Shown: in pieces, positions 15,020-23,039 of the stretch | Position numbering within the stretch: the stretch's first letter is position 1 | Layout: each line of letters opens with the position of its first letter | From: JBBQWS01 sp038210415 | GTDB taxonomy: Bacteria; Actinomycetota; Actinomycetes; Prado026 | Direction: 5' to 3' | DNA: 39,402 bases | Assembly (NCBI GenBank): GCA_038210415.1 | Contig: JBBQWS010000030.1 | Span: 1 to 39,402, forward strand | The notes under the pieces: generated by a model | What the model was told of the DNA's origin: nothing | What the model saw: the letters and a program-made list of their open reading frames with translations, nothing else | The model's database searches: none | Translations under genes and position numbers: made by a program

Positions 15020-17068
15020 TCAGAGTGCGGGGCGTTCGCGCAGGAAGGGCAACGGGACCGATGGGTCGGGGCTCTCGATCTCGCGGGCCAGGCGGTGACC
15101 GTCGAAGATCGACTCCGACGGCATCCGCGGCGCGACGGCGTCGCCGACCCGGTGCAGCGCGGTGATCCCGGCGGCCGCGAGCCCGTCCGGGTCGGCAAGC
15201 AGCTCGAGGTAGAGCGCGTCGTCGGAGCGTTGCTGGGTCACCAGCACGACCCCCTGCGCCGGCAGCGACCAGGGCTCGCCGAACTCTCCCTCCCCGTGCA
15301 CCCGCTCCGGCGCGATCGACGTGACCGTGACCTGCGTGTGCAGGTGGACCCCGAGGCCGTGCAGGTGGCGACGCAGCATGTCGCCCTCCAACGAATCGTC
15401 GGAGACGGGGGAGATGCGCTGCCCCGTGGTCACGAGATGGGTCTCGTACCCCTCGAGCGCGAGCAGCTCGGCGATCCCGGGTGCGACGTAGTAGCCGTCG
15501 GTGTCGTAGACGACCACCGGCCCCGCAACCGGACGAGCGCCGGCCATGACCTGCTCGGGCGTCAGAGCCACCTCGAACCCTTCGATCGGTTCGAGGTGCC
15601 CAGGCTGCGAACCGTCGGTCACCCAGGCCGACCCCGTTGCGACGATCACGGTGTCGGCGCCGTAGTCCAGGACGTCCGACGCCGTCAGCCGCTTGCCCGT
15701 GACGACTTGGACGTTGTCGAGCTTGCCCAGGCCGACGATGCGGTGGTCGACGACTCGGCCCCAGTCCCCGAGAGTCGGCAGCTGACGGGTCCAGCGCAGC
15801 TTGCCGCCGAGCTCGGTCTCGGCCTCGACGAGGTGCACCGCGGCGAACCCACGTCGACCCAGCACCATCGCGCACTCGGCACCCGCCGGCCCACCACCGA
15901 CGACGAGGATCGCGCGGTTCGGGTCGCGCGGCGGGTCGAAGCGTTCCGGGTGCCAGCCCCGGCGGTACTCCTCCCCCGCGGTCGGGTTCTGCAGGCAGGC
16001 GACGTGCCGGAACGTCTCCTCGCGCAAGATGCACAGGTTCGAGCCGGTGCACTCGCGCACCTCGTCGAGGCGGCCCTCGCGGATCTTCGTCGGCAGGAAC
16101 GGGTCGGCTATCGCCGGCCGGGCGGCGCCGATCAGGTCGATCGCACCCGACCGGATCACCGCGGCCATGAGGTCCGGGTTGGTGTATCGGCCGACGCCGA
16201 CGACCGGCTTCTCGGTGGCCTCGCGAACCCGGCTGGTCCACGGCCGCTGGTGGCCCTCGGCGTAGTAGCGCGAAGTGCCCGAGTCCTCCGGCCAGCCGCC
16301 GACGTTCACGTCGAACAGGTCGACGAGCGGGTCGAGGAGGCGGACCACCTCGAGCATCTCGTCGATGTGGATGCCGACGAGCTCGTCTCCGCCGTGCACG
16401 GCCATCCGGACAGCGACCGCGCAGTCCGCGCCCACCGCGTCACGCACGAGCTCGAGGGTCTCGCGCTGGAACCGGGCCCGGTTGGCGAGACTCCCGCCGT
16501 ATCCGTCGGTTCGCCTGTTCGTGTGCAGCGACAGCCACTGCGTCATGAGGTAGCCGTGGGCGCCGTAGACGTACACGATGTCGAACCCGACGTCGCGGGC
16601 GCGACGGGCGGCCGTGACGAAGTCCTGCTGCACCCGGCGGATGTCGTCGAGCGTCATCTCCTTGGCCAGGCTCGCGTAGAACGTTGACGAGCCGATCTGG
16701 CTCGGAGCGATCCGGTTCAGGCGCGACTCCCCGTTCATCGAGGACGCGCCCCCGTGATAGAGCTCGATGCCGGCCAGCGAACCGTGCGAGTGGATCGCGT
16801 CGACGACGACACCGAGTGCGGCGAGGTCCGCCTCCTCCCAGCTGTCGGCGGCCACGGCCGGGGTGTCGTCCGAGTCGGCCGACACCGGCGCGTAGTCGAT
16901 GTTGACCCCGCCCCAGCCGCCTTCGGCCTTGATCGCCCGGAACGCGGCCTGGCTGCGTGGCATCCGCGAGCCGAATCCGGAGGCATGCGGCACCTGGTAG
17001 AACCGGTTCGGCAGGGTCTTGGGGCCGATGACGACAGGCTCGAAGAGGATCGCGTGCCGCGGATCCAT
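15020..17068 (-). CDS. Trimethylamine-dehydrogenase-like FMN/Fe-S oxidoreductase
   Basis: Flavoprotein of 682 residues, in the family of trimethylamine/dimethylamine dehydrogenase and 2,4-dienoyl-CoA reductase. Residues 1-350 form an FMN TIM barrel (LFEPVVIGPKTLPNRF, VYGAHGYLMTQWLS, NRRTDGYGGSLANRARF). A cluster region follows (CTGSNLC ... VACLQNPTAGEEYRRGWHPERF), then a nucleotide-binding domain (AILVVGGGPAGAECAMVLGRRGF). The barrel and the NPTAGEEYRRGWHPE segment look closest to the methylamine dehydrogenases. The usual cluster pattern C-x2-C-x2-C-x11/12-C appears with Ser in the second position. The ATG at 17068 is preceded by GCGAGG. Upstream lies a TTGAC inverted repeat likely to control it. 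The substrate is probably a small amine but is unproven. Confidence 0.87.
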   Translation of the reverse strand: MDPRHAILFEPVVIGPKTLPNRFYQVPHASGFGSRMPRSQAAFRAIKAEGGWGGVNIDYAPVSADSDDTPAVAADSWEEADLAALGVVVDAIHSHGSLAGIELYHGGASSMNGESRLNRIAPSQIGSSTFYASLAKEMTLDDIRRVQQDFVTAARRARDVGFDIVYVYGAHGYLMTQWLSLHTNRRTDGYGGSLANRARFQRETLELVRDAVGADCAVAVRMAVHGGDELVGIHIDEMLEVVRLLDPLVDLFDVNVGGWPEDSGTSRYYAEGHQRPWTSRVREATEKPVVGVGRYTNPDLMAAVIRSGAIDLIGAARPAIADPFLPTKIREGRLDEVRECTGSNLCILREETFRHVACLQNPTAGEEYRRGWHPERFDPPRDPNRAILVVGGGPAGAECAMVLGRRGFAAVHLVEAETELGGKLRWTRQLPTLGDWGRVVDHRIVGLGKLDNVQVVTGKRLTASDVLDYGADTVIVATGSAWVTDGSQPGHLEPIEGFEVALTPEQVMAGARPVAGPVVVYDTDGYYVAPGIAELLALEGYETHLVTTGQRISPVSDDSLEGDMLRRHLHGLGVHLHTQVTVTSIAPERVHGEGEFGEPWSLPAQGVVLVTQQRSDDALYLELLADPDGLAAAGITALHRVGDAVAPRMPSESIFDGHRLAREIESPDPSVPLPFLRERPAL

Positions 17069-17100
17069 CACGACGACCTCGCCCCTCGACGCAATCCTGT

Positions 17101-17116
17101 TTGACCAATCAGTCAA
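17101..17116. promoter_or_regulatory. Inverted repeat TTGAC-N6-GTCAA between divergent genes, putative operator
   Basis: TTGACCAATCAGTCAA has perfect 5-bp arms around a six-base centre. It lies 33 bp before the flavoprotein ATG (minus strand) and 37 bp before the methyltransferase GTG (plus strand). TTGACC itself could be a -35 box for the plus-strand gene, with TCTAGC (17124-17129) at a 17-base spacing. The form suits a TetR-type dimer site. No cognate regulator is adjacent. Confidence 0.45.
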
Positions 17117-17152
17117 GGCTGTTTCTAGCACACGGCGGAGGAGACTGAGGGT

Positions 17153-17785
17153 GTGACCATCGACGACGCCCCCAGCGGCGAAACGCGCGACCACTGGGAG
17201 AACCGCTATTCGGGATCCGCGGCCGGCGAGCTCAGCTGGTTCCAGGCCCACCCGAGCACCTCGCTCGAGCTGCTCGTCGAGTCGGGAGCGGACCGGTCGG
17301 CCGCTGTCCTCGACGTCGGGGGCGGCGACAGCTCGCTCGTCGACTCGATGGTGGCGGCGGGCTGGTCCGACGTGACCGTCCTCGACGTCTCGCAGGTCGC
17401 GCTCGACCGGTCCCGCGCCCGGCTGGGTCCCGCGGCGGGAGTCCGTTGGCTCCAGCAGGACCTGCTCGCGTGGGCACCGCCCAGACGCTTGGACGTGTGG
17501 CACGACCGGGCCGTGTTCCACTTCCTCGTCGACGAGGAGGACCGGCGCCGGTACCGGCGGGTGCTGGGCCAGGCGCTCGCTCCCGGCGGCGCCGTCATCG
17601 TCGGCACGTTCGCCGAGAACGGTCCCACGCACTGCTCGGGCCTGCCCGTCGTCCGTTACGGTCCCGAGCAGCTGGCGCAGGCCCTGGGCACGACGCTGGA
17701 CGTCCTGGCCACCCGCCACGAGATCCACGAGACCCCGTCCGGCGCGGAGCAACCCTTCACCTGGCTGCTGCTCCGGGTCAGGTGA
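17153..17785 (+). CDS. Class I SAM-dependent methyltransferase
   Basis: Cytoplasmic 210-residue enzyme with SAM-binding motif I VLDVGGGDSSLVDSM (about residues 51-65), motif II VTVLDVSQVALDRSRARL, the acidic LQQDLLAWAPPRRLDVWHDRAVFHFL segment, and the post-motif stretch ALAPGGAVIVGTFAENGP. The opening DHWENRYSGSAAGELSWFQ is shared by a widespread bacterial subfamily of unknown substrate, sometimes annotated as thiol or small-molecule methyltransferases. It starts with GTG at 17153 and shares its promoter region with the divergent flavoprotein. The substrate is not known. Confidence 0.87.
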   Translation: MTIDDAPSGETRDHWENRYSGSAAGELSWFQAHPSTSLELLVESGADRSAAVLDVGGGDSSLVDSMVAAGWSDVTVLDVSQVALDRSRARLGPAAGVRWLQQDLLAWAPPRRLDVWHDRAVFHFLVDEEDRRRYRRVLGQALAPGGAVIVGTFAENGPTHCSGLPVVRYGPEQLAQALGTTLDVLATRHEIHETPSGAEQPFTWLLLRVR

Positions 17786-17861
17786 GCCTGGCCGTCTCGG
17801 CTCCGTCCGAGCGCCTCGCTGGTAGCGTCCGAGCCACGGGGAAGTTAGCGGGGAGCGCGCG

Positions 17862-19289
17862 ATGGCCGACGAGATCAGCACGGTCGACACCACCTCGGAC
17901 GACGCGCTGGGCTCCGACGACGTCACCGCCCTGCTCGGCCGGCTGGCCCGCCGCGAGGTGTCCGCAGCCGAGCTGCGCGCCGCAGCGGCCGCTAGGGCCA
18001 GGTCGGCGAACGAGCGACTGAACGCCGTCACCGCGTGGGTCGAGGAGCCGGTGGGACCAGAGGTCGCGGTGGCGGAGGACGCACCGTTCGCCGGGATACC
18101 CACCCTGATCAAGGACAACGAAGACCTGACCGGCTACGTCACGACACAGGGCTCGTGGGCCATGCCGCAGCACCCGGCCAGGGAGTGCTCTCCGTTCGTC
18201 GCCCAGCACCTCCAGCTCGGGCTCTCGCCGATCGCCAAGACGACGCTCCCGGAGTTCGGCCTCACCGCCAGCACCGAGACCGTCCGGTTCGGCGCCACCC
18301 GAAACCCCTGGGACACCGGACGTTCCGCGGGGGGGTCCAGCGGTGGCTCGGCAGCCTTGGTGGCCGCCGGCGTCGTCCCGATCGCGCACGCCAACGACGG
18401 GGGCGGTTCGATCCGGATCCCGGCGGCCTGCTGCGGTCTGGTCGGGCTGAAGCCGACGAGGGGTCGGCTCGTCGACCGACCCGAGCTCGCCCGGATGCCC
18501 GTCCAGCTCACCACCCAGGGAGTGCTCACTCGAACCGTCCGGGACACCGCGCTCTACTACGCCGAGACCGAGCGGCTGTCCCGGAACACCGAGCTGCCGA
18601 CCGTCGGACTCGTCGAGCACGCGGACCCCCGTCGGCTGCGGATCGGCCTCGTCCTGGCGAGCATCCGCGGCCTGCCGGTCTCGACGGAGACGGTGGTGGC
18701 GGTGCGCGCGGTCGGTGCGCTCTGCGAGAGCCTGGGCCACACGGTCGACGAGGCACCCGCCCCGGTTGCCGACGAGTTCGGGCCCGACTTCCTGCGCTAC
18801 TGGGCGTTCGTCGCGTTCACCCTCAAGAACGCCGGTGGCCAGCTCTTCGGACCGGGCTTCGACGGCTCTCGCACCGAGGACTTCACGAAGGGCATGAGCG
18901 CCTTCTTCGTCGACCGGGTTGCGCGGGTGCCGGGTTCCCTCCGGCGGCTGCGCCGGCTCGCCCGCGAGCACGAGTCCGGCTTCGACCGGTACGACACCGT
19001 GATCTCGCCGGTTCTCGGACACGAACCGCCCCCGATCGGCCACCTCGGCCCGCACGTCGACTTCCGCACGCACCTGTTGCGGCTGCTGCGCTACAGCTCG
19101 TTCACTCCGGTGCAGAACGTCTCCGGATCACCGGGCATCTCCCTGCCGCTCGGCCGAACCGCCACCGGCTTGCCCATCGGTGTCCATCTCGCTGCGCCCT
19201 TCGGCCACGAGGCGCGACTACTCTCGTTGGCGTTTGAGCTCGAGGAGGCCGCCCCCTGGCCGACTCGACCTGGCGTAGTCGAACCCTGA
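17862..19289 (+). CDS. Amidase signature family hydrolase
   Basis: Ser-Ser-Lys amidohydrolase, 475 residues. The catalytic lysine is Lys84 (GIPTLIKDN), the cis-Ser lies in the glycine/serine box GRSAGGSSGGSAA (154-166), and the nucleophile is Ser183 in DGGGSIRIPAACCGLVGLKPTRG. The family hydrolyses amides to acids and ammonia; indole-acetamide, aliphatic amides or 6-aminohexanoate cyclic dimers are among known substrates, and the sequence alone does not choose between them. There is no signal peptide. The ATG at 17862 lies 76 bp after the methyltransferase, so co-transcription is possible. Its last 199 bp overlap an antisense open frame of a probable lipoprotein remnant. Confidence 0.92.
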   Translation: MADEISTVDTTSDDALGSDDVTALLGRLARREVSAAELRAAAAARARSANERLNAVTAWVEEPVGPEVAVAEDAPFAGIPTLIKDNEDLTGYVTTQGSWAMPQHPARECSPFVAQHLQLGLSPIAKTTLPEFGLTASTETVRFGATRNPWDTGRSAGGSSGGSAALVAAGVVPIAHANDGGGSIRIPAACCGLVGLKPTRGRLVDRPELARMPVQLTTQGVLTRTVRDTALYYAETERLSRNTELPTVGLVEHADPRRLRIGLVLASIRGLPVSTETVVAVRAVGALCESLGHTVDEAPAPVADEFGPDFLRYWAFVAFTLKNAGGQLFGPGFDGSRTEDFTKGMSAFFVDRVARVPGSLRRLRRLAREHESGFDRYDTVISPVLGHEPPPIGHLGPHVDFRTHLLRLLRYSSFTPVQNVSGSPGISLPLGRTATGLPIGVHLAAPFGHEARLLSLAFELEEAAPWPTRPGVVEP

Positions 19290-19519
19290 TCCGGCTTCAG
19301 TGAAGTCCACGAGCAAGTGGGCGCGAGGGCCCGCGTGACAGCCTCGATGGACTCAAAGGCCGGCAGGGGTCCGGATCTAGGGTTGGAGTAGATAGTCGAA
19401 GCAGGCTGGGCGCAAGCCGTTAACGCGAGCAGTCCACCTGCCAGGAGCCCGATGAGCACGACGCGACCGTGGCGAGTTGTCGTCGATGGCTTGGCCTGGA
19501 GGCGTGTTCGAGTAACCAT
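19091..19519 (-). CDS. Putative small lipoprotein, probably 3'-truncated
   Basis: The open frame starts with ATG at 19519, preceded by a strong GGAGG at ideal spacing. It encodes a clean lipoprotein signal peptide: basic N-terminus, VVLIGLLAGGLLA, and lipobox LTAC with Cys36. About 40 plausible residues follow. The rest, from about residue 76, is encoded antisense to the end of the amidase gene and looks like shadow sequence (Ser/Pro/Arg-rich). The start signals are real-looking, but the C-terminus is probably not native, suggesting a gene that lost its 3' part next to the amidase. The mature protein has no recognisable domain. Confidence 0.4.
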   Translation of the reverse strand: MVTRTRLQAKPSTTTRHGRVVLIGLLAGGLLALTACAQPASTIYSNPRSGPLPAFESIEAVTRALAPTCSWTSLKPDQGSTTPGRVGQGAASSSSNANESSRASWPKGAARWTPMGKPVAVRPSGREMPGDPETFCTGVNEL

Positions 19520-19666
19520 GAACGTCCTCCAACCGAGACTGGCCCGGGCCCGCCGCCCAGCCGCCACACCCATCTTCTCGAGCCGGCACCCGGCCCAGGT
19601 AGGGGCCAAAGTCGCCCTTCGGGTCGGCACGTTCATCCGTCATGCCGTCCGGTGACACGCTGCGGG

Positions 19667-20257
19667 TCAGCGGCCGGAACGCACGGCCTCGAGATATGCC
19701 ACGCCCCGAGGCGAGAGGCGGTATCCCACCTCGAGGCTCAGCGTCAGGCCGAGGTTCTTCAGCTTTCGCACATCGACCTTGAAGGGCAGCCTCTCTCTGC
19801 CCACGGACGCCGCCAGGTCGCCGGCCCGAACACCGGGATGCTCAGCGATGAGCGCGAGCGTTGTCGACGTCCAAGGCCCGTGCGGTGAGGCCCGGTCCAG
19901 CCGCGCCAGCCGGGCCCCTGCGGCTGCAACACTCTCAGCATCTAGGGCATCGTCGGCGGCGAGCTTCGCCCGCTCGTCCGTTCCCTCGGCCATACGCACC
20001 CGCAAACGGTAGACCGGCAAGCCGGGTTCGCCCCGGAGCTCCGCCAGCAAGTGCGTCCGGTCGGTGTACCCGGCTCGGCGGGCGTCCGCGGTGCTCACGC
20101 GATCAGCGTCGACGACGTCCACCGCGGTGACCTCGAGCGGGCCGGCGGCGGTGCGGTACACATGCCCCGCGACGGCCTGACACCTGCGCCAGCGTCGGAA
20201 GATGACGGTCACCGAGCCGTCCAGGATCGACGGGCCGAGGCGGGCGGGGACGAGCAT
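19667..20257 (-). CDS. ASCH-domain protein
   Basis: A 196-residue cytoplasmic protein. The N-terminal ~105 residues match the ASCH (ASC-1 homology) beta-barrel, thought to bind RNA or nucleotides: LVPARLGPSILDGSVTVIFRRWRRCQAVAGHVYRTAAGPLEVTAVDVVDADRVSTADARRAGY and VYRLRVRMA. The C-terminal ~80 residues (PWTSTTLALIAEHPGVRAGDLAASVGRERLPFKVDVRKLKNLGLTLSLEVGYRLSPRG) resemble a winged helix-turn-helix. The ATG at 20257 lies 4 bp past the P-type ATPase stop, with AGGATGA as ribosome-binding site, so it is co-expressed with the ATPase. An RNA- or DNA-binding role is inference. Confidence 0.75.
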   Translation of the reverse strand: MLVPARLGPSILDGSVTVIFRRWRRCQAVAGHVYRTAAGPLEVTAVDVVDADRVSTADARRAGYTDRTHLLAELRGEPGLPVYRLRVRMAEGTDERAKLAADDALDAESVAAAGARLARLDRASPHGPWTSTTLALIAEHPGVRAGDLAASVGRERLPFKVDVRKLKNLGLTLSLEVGYRLSPRGVAYLEAVRSGR

Positions 20258-20261
20258 CCGG

Positions 20262-22895
20262 TCATCCTGCCCGAATGTCACGCCGCCGGCGACGTACGAC
20301 CTTGTAGGCGGTGTCGGCCAACACCACGGCGGGGATGGCCGCCGCCGCGAGCAGCCAGCCGAGCGCTGACGGCGGGGCGCCGCCGAGCTGACGGGCCAAT
20401 GAGCCGATCCACAGCAACCCGGCCAGCACCAGCAGCTCGAACACGACCGCCCCCAGCAGCAACCGGTTGCCCGCCAGCGGAAGCCTGAGCACAGAACGGG
20501 ACTGACTGCGGCACGCGAAGGCATTGGCGAGCTGGCCCAGCACCACTGCGGCGAACGCAGTCCCCGAGGCGACGGCGAGCAACGTCGACCCGGGCGCGTG
20601 CGCCCAGGTCCAACCGCCGACCGTGAGTACGGCGAGGAAGGCGGCCATCTCCATGACTGCCTCGGTGGGCCCGAGGACACCGAACACCCGCCACAGCACA
20701 GCACGATCGAGCAGCCGTCCCGTCCGCATCGGGCCTTCGAGCACGTGCGGCGCCGGCGGCTCTGCGCCAAGCGCAAGTGCGGGCAGCAGGTCCGTGCCGA
20801 TGTCGAGCGCCAGCACCTGGAGCACTCCGATCGCGAGCGGGACCGACCCGCCGGTGAGCGCCCAGACGACGAACGGCGTCAACTCGGCGACGTTGTCGGT
20901 GAGGTGGTAGGTCAGGAACCGGCGGATGTTGGCGTAGGTGGCCCGACCCAGCTCGACCGCCGCGACGATCGTCTCGAACCGGTCGTCGAGCAGGACGAGG
21001 TCGGAGGCGTCGCGTGCCACGTCGGTGCCGGACCGGCCCATGGCGATCCCGATATCCGCTGTGCGCAGGGCCGGGCCGTCGTTCACGCCGTCGCCGGTCA
21101 TCGCGACGACGTGGCCTCGGCGTTGCAGCGCCACCGCGATCCGCAGCTTGTCCTCGGGCGTCACCCGAGCAACGACGACCCCATCCAGGTCGAGCAGCTC
21201 GCCGAGCGCAGCATCGTCCGCAGGCAGCTCGTCGCCGGACACGACGACTGCCGGCTGCCCCAACAGGCCGACCTCCTGGGCGATGGCTCGGGCGGTGCCC
21301 GGGTGGTCGCCGGTGATCATCGCCAGCTTGATCCCGGCCACCCGGCACGCGGCGATGGCGCTGGGTACCCCGTCTCGGGGCGGGTCCTCGAGCCCTACGA
21401 TCCCGAGCAGGGAGAGTCCCACCTCGATGGCGTCGGGGGGCGGGCCCAGCTGACCCTCGGTGATCAGCCGCCTCGCGACCGCGACCACGCGCAGCCCGCG
21501 GTCCGCCATCGACGTGACCGACGCCTCGGCGGCGACCAGTGCCGCGGGCTCGAGTCCCGTGCACCTGGGCAGGACGCTGTCCGACGCGCCAAGGACGTGC
21601 AACCACCCGTCCACGACCGCGGACGAACGACGTCGCCGGGGGTCGAACGGGAACCGGTGCGCCACGGCGTCAGGATCGGGGGTCGGGTGTCCACAGCGCA
21701 GGGCCAGCACGTGCAGAGCCACCTCCATGGGGTCGCCGTGCGCCGCCCACGCCCCCGCTGTCGCAACGGCTCGCCCGGTGCCGCAGTGGACGGCCGAGCC
21801 TGCCACCTCGGCGGTCTGTGCGACGGCATCCGGCGGCCCGACCACGCTGCCTTCGGGTGCGTACCCGACCCCCTCGACCGCAACCGCGCCGACCGGGGTC
21901 CACACCTCGACGACCACCATCTCGTTCCGGGTCAGCGTCCCCGTCTTGTCGGTACAGATGAACGTCGTGGAGCCCAGCGTCTCGACCGATTCCAACCTGC
22001 GGACCAGTGCATTGCGGTGGGCCATCTGCTGAGCCCCCCGAGCCAGCGACAGGGTGACCGTGGGCAGCAGGCCCTCCGGTACCAGTGCGACCGTCACTCC
22101 GACCGCGAACAGGAAGCCGTCCCGGGGCGAGGTGCCGAGAAGCAGGGCGATCCCGAAGAAGCCGAAGCCGGTGGCGAGCGCGACGAAGGCAACGGTGCGG
22201 ACCACGCGCTGCAGCTCGACGGCAAGCGGGCTGCGGGGCGGCCGCGCCGAACGCGAGAGCGCGGCGATCCCTGCTAAACGGGTACCCGCCCCCGTTGCCG
22301 CGACGACCCCTCGCGCCGACCCTTCGACGACGAAAGTGCCGGCGTACGACCCAGCGCCTGCCTCGGGCCGAACCGGAACGCTCTCGCCGGTCAGCATCGA
22401 CTCGTCGATGGCCAGCCCGTCGGCGTCGCGCAGCGCCAGGTCGGCACACACCCGGTCGCCTGCGATCAGGAGCACGAGGTCGCCGACGACCAGCTCCTCG
22501 GCAACGATGACCCGTTGCTGGCCGTCGCGGACGACAGTGACCCGGACCGGCAACAGCTGGCGCAAGCGGGCACCGGCCCGGTCGGCTCGGTACTCCTGGA
22601 CGAACGCGAAGACTCCGTTGAGGACGACCACCACCGCGATGGCCACCGCGAGCTGGGGCATCCCGGCGACGGCCGCCAGCCCGGCGGCGGTCCAGAGCAG
22701 CACCGCGAAGAAGTGGGTCAACTGGGCGAGCAGCATCAGCGCCGGAGACGGCGGTCGGGCCGTCGGAAGCACGTTGGGGCCGTGCCGACGCAGCCGGTCA
22801 GCCGCCTCGACCGAGGTCAGCCCCCGCGCATCGCCAACCGGCCGGACGCCGTCGATGCCGTCGATGCCGCTAGCGACGGCGCGAGCGTCGGTCAT
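20262..22895 (-). CDS. P-type (P2-like) cation-transporting ATPase
   Basis: Membrane pump of 877 residues. Seen in order: the N-terminal cation-ATPase domain (GLTSVEAADRLRRHGPNVLP), actuator TGES (169-172), M4 ion-site motif PEGLLPT (273-279), phosphorylated Asp316 in DKTGTLT, nucleotide-domain ITGDHPGTARAIA, hinge MTGDGVNDGPALRTADIGIAMG, and C-terminal helices including ALDIGTDLLPALALGAEPP. PEGL in M4 and D-x-x-T-D-L-L-P in M6 place it in the P2 group (Ca/Na/K-type) rather than with heavy-metal pumps. No metal-binding N-terminal CxxC is present. The exported ion is not determined. The N-terminus has a short IDGIDG repeat from a 9-bp tandem. It is followed at once by the ASCH gene. Confidence 0.92.
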   Translation of the reverse strand: MTDARAVASGIDGIDGVRPVGDARGLTSVEAADRLRRHGPNVLPTARPPSPALMLLAQLTHFFAVLLWTAAGLAAVAGMPQLAVAIAVVVVLNGVFAFVQEYRADRAGARLRQLLPVRVTVVRDGQQRVIVAEELVVGDLVLLIAGDRVCADLALRDADGLAIDESMLTGESVPVRPEAGAGSYAGTFVVEGSARGVVAATGAGTRLAGIAALSRSARPPRSPLAVELQRVVRTVAFVALATGFGFFGIALLLGTSPRDGFLFAVGVTVALVPEGLLPTVTLSLARGAQQMAHRNALVRRLESVETLGSTTFICTDKTGTLTRNEMVVVEVWTPVGAVAVEGVGYAPEGSVVGPPDAVAQTAEVAGSAVHCGTGRAVATAGAWAAHGDPMEVALHVLALRCGHPTPDPDAVAHRFPFDPRRRRSSAVVDGWLHVLGASDSVLPRCTGLEPAALVAAEASVTSMADRGLRVVAVARRLITEGQLGPPPDAIEVGLSLLGIVGLEDPPRDGVPSAIAACRVAGIKLAMITGDHPGTARAIAQEVGLLGQPAVVVSGDELPADDAALGELLDLDGVVVARVTPEDKLRIAVALQRRGHVVAMTGDGVNDGPALRTADIGIAMGRSGTDVARDASDLVLLDDRFETIVAAVELGRATYANIRRFLTYHLTDNVAELTPFVVWALTGGSVPLAIGVLQVLALDIGTDLLPALALGAEPPAPHVLEGPMRTGRLLDRAVLWRVFGVLGPTEAVMEMAAFLAVLTVGGWTWAHAPGSTLLAVASGTAFAAVVLGQLANAFACRSQSRSVLRLPLAGNRLLLGAVVFELLVLAGLLWIGSLARQLGGAPPSALGWLLAAAAIPAVVLADTAYKVVRRRRRDIRAG

Positions 22896-23039
22896 GAAGA
22901 CCAGTGCAGCAGGTGACCCGGGGGCCCCGGAAGGGGCGTCTGGACCGACCCGCGGGGACCATTGGCCCTAGCCCTGTACGACTCTGGCGGCAAAGGCTGG
23001 GGGCGACCGACGCCCGTCGGACGGACTGGGGTGGACGAC

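Noticed and set aside
13638..15098. 486-codon plus-strand open frame
   Set aside because: Antisense of the acyltransferase-3 gene; Gln/His/Pro/Arg-rich shadow.
15095..16687. 530-codon plus-strand open frame
   Set aside because: Antisense of the flavoprotein gene, with no recognisable motifs.
22845..22870. GATGCCGTC-type tandem near the P-type ATPase start
   Set aside because: Only two to three short units encoding IDGIDG in the N-terminal tail. A simple slippage repeat, not a binding array.
22085..22971. Plus-strand frames antisense to the P-type ATPase start
   Set aside because: The minus-strand frame carries the complete set of P-type ATPase motifs. The plus frames have none.
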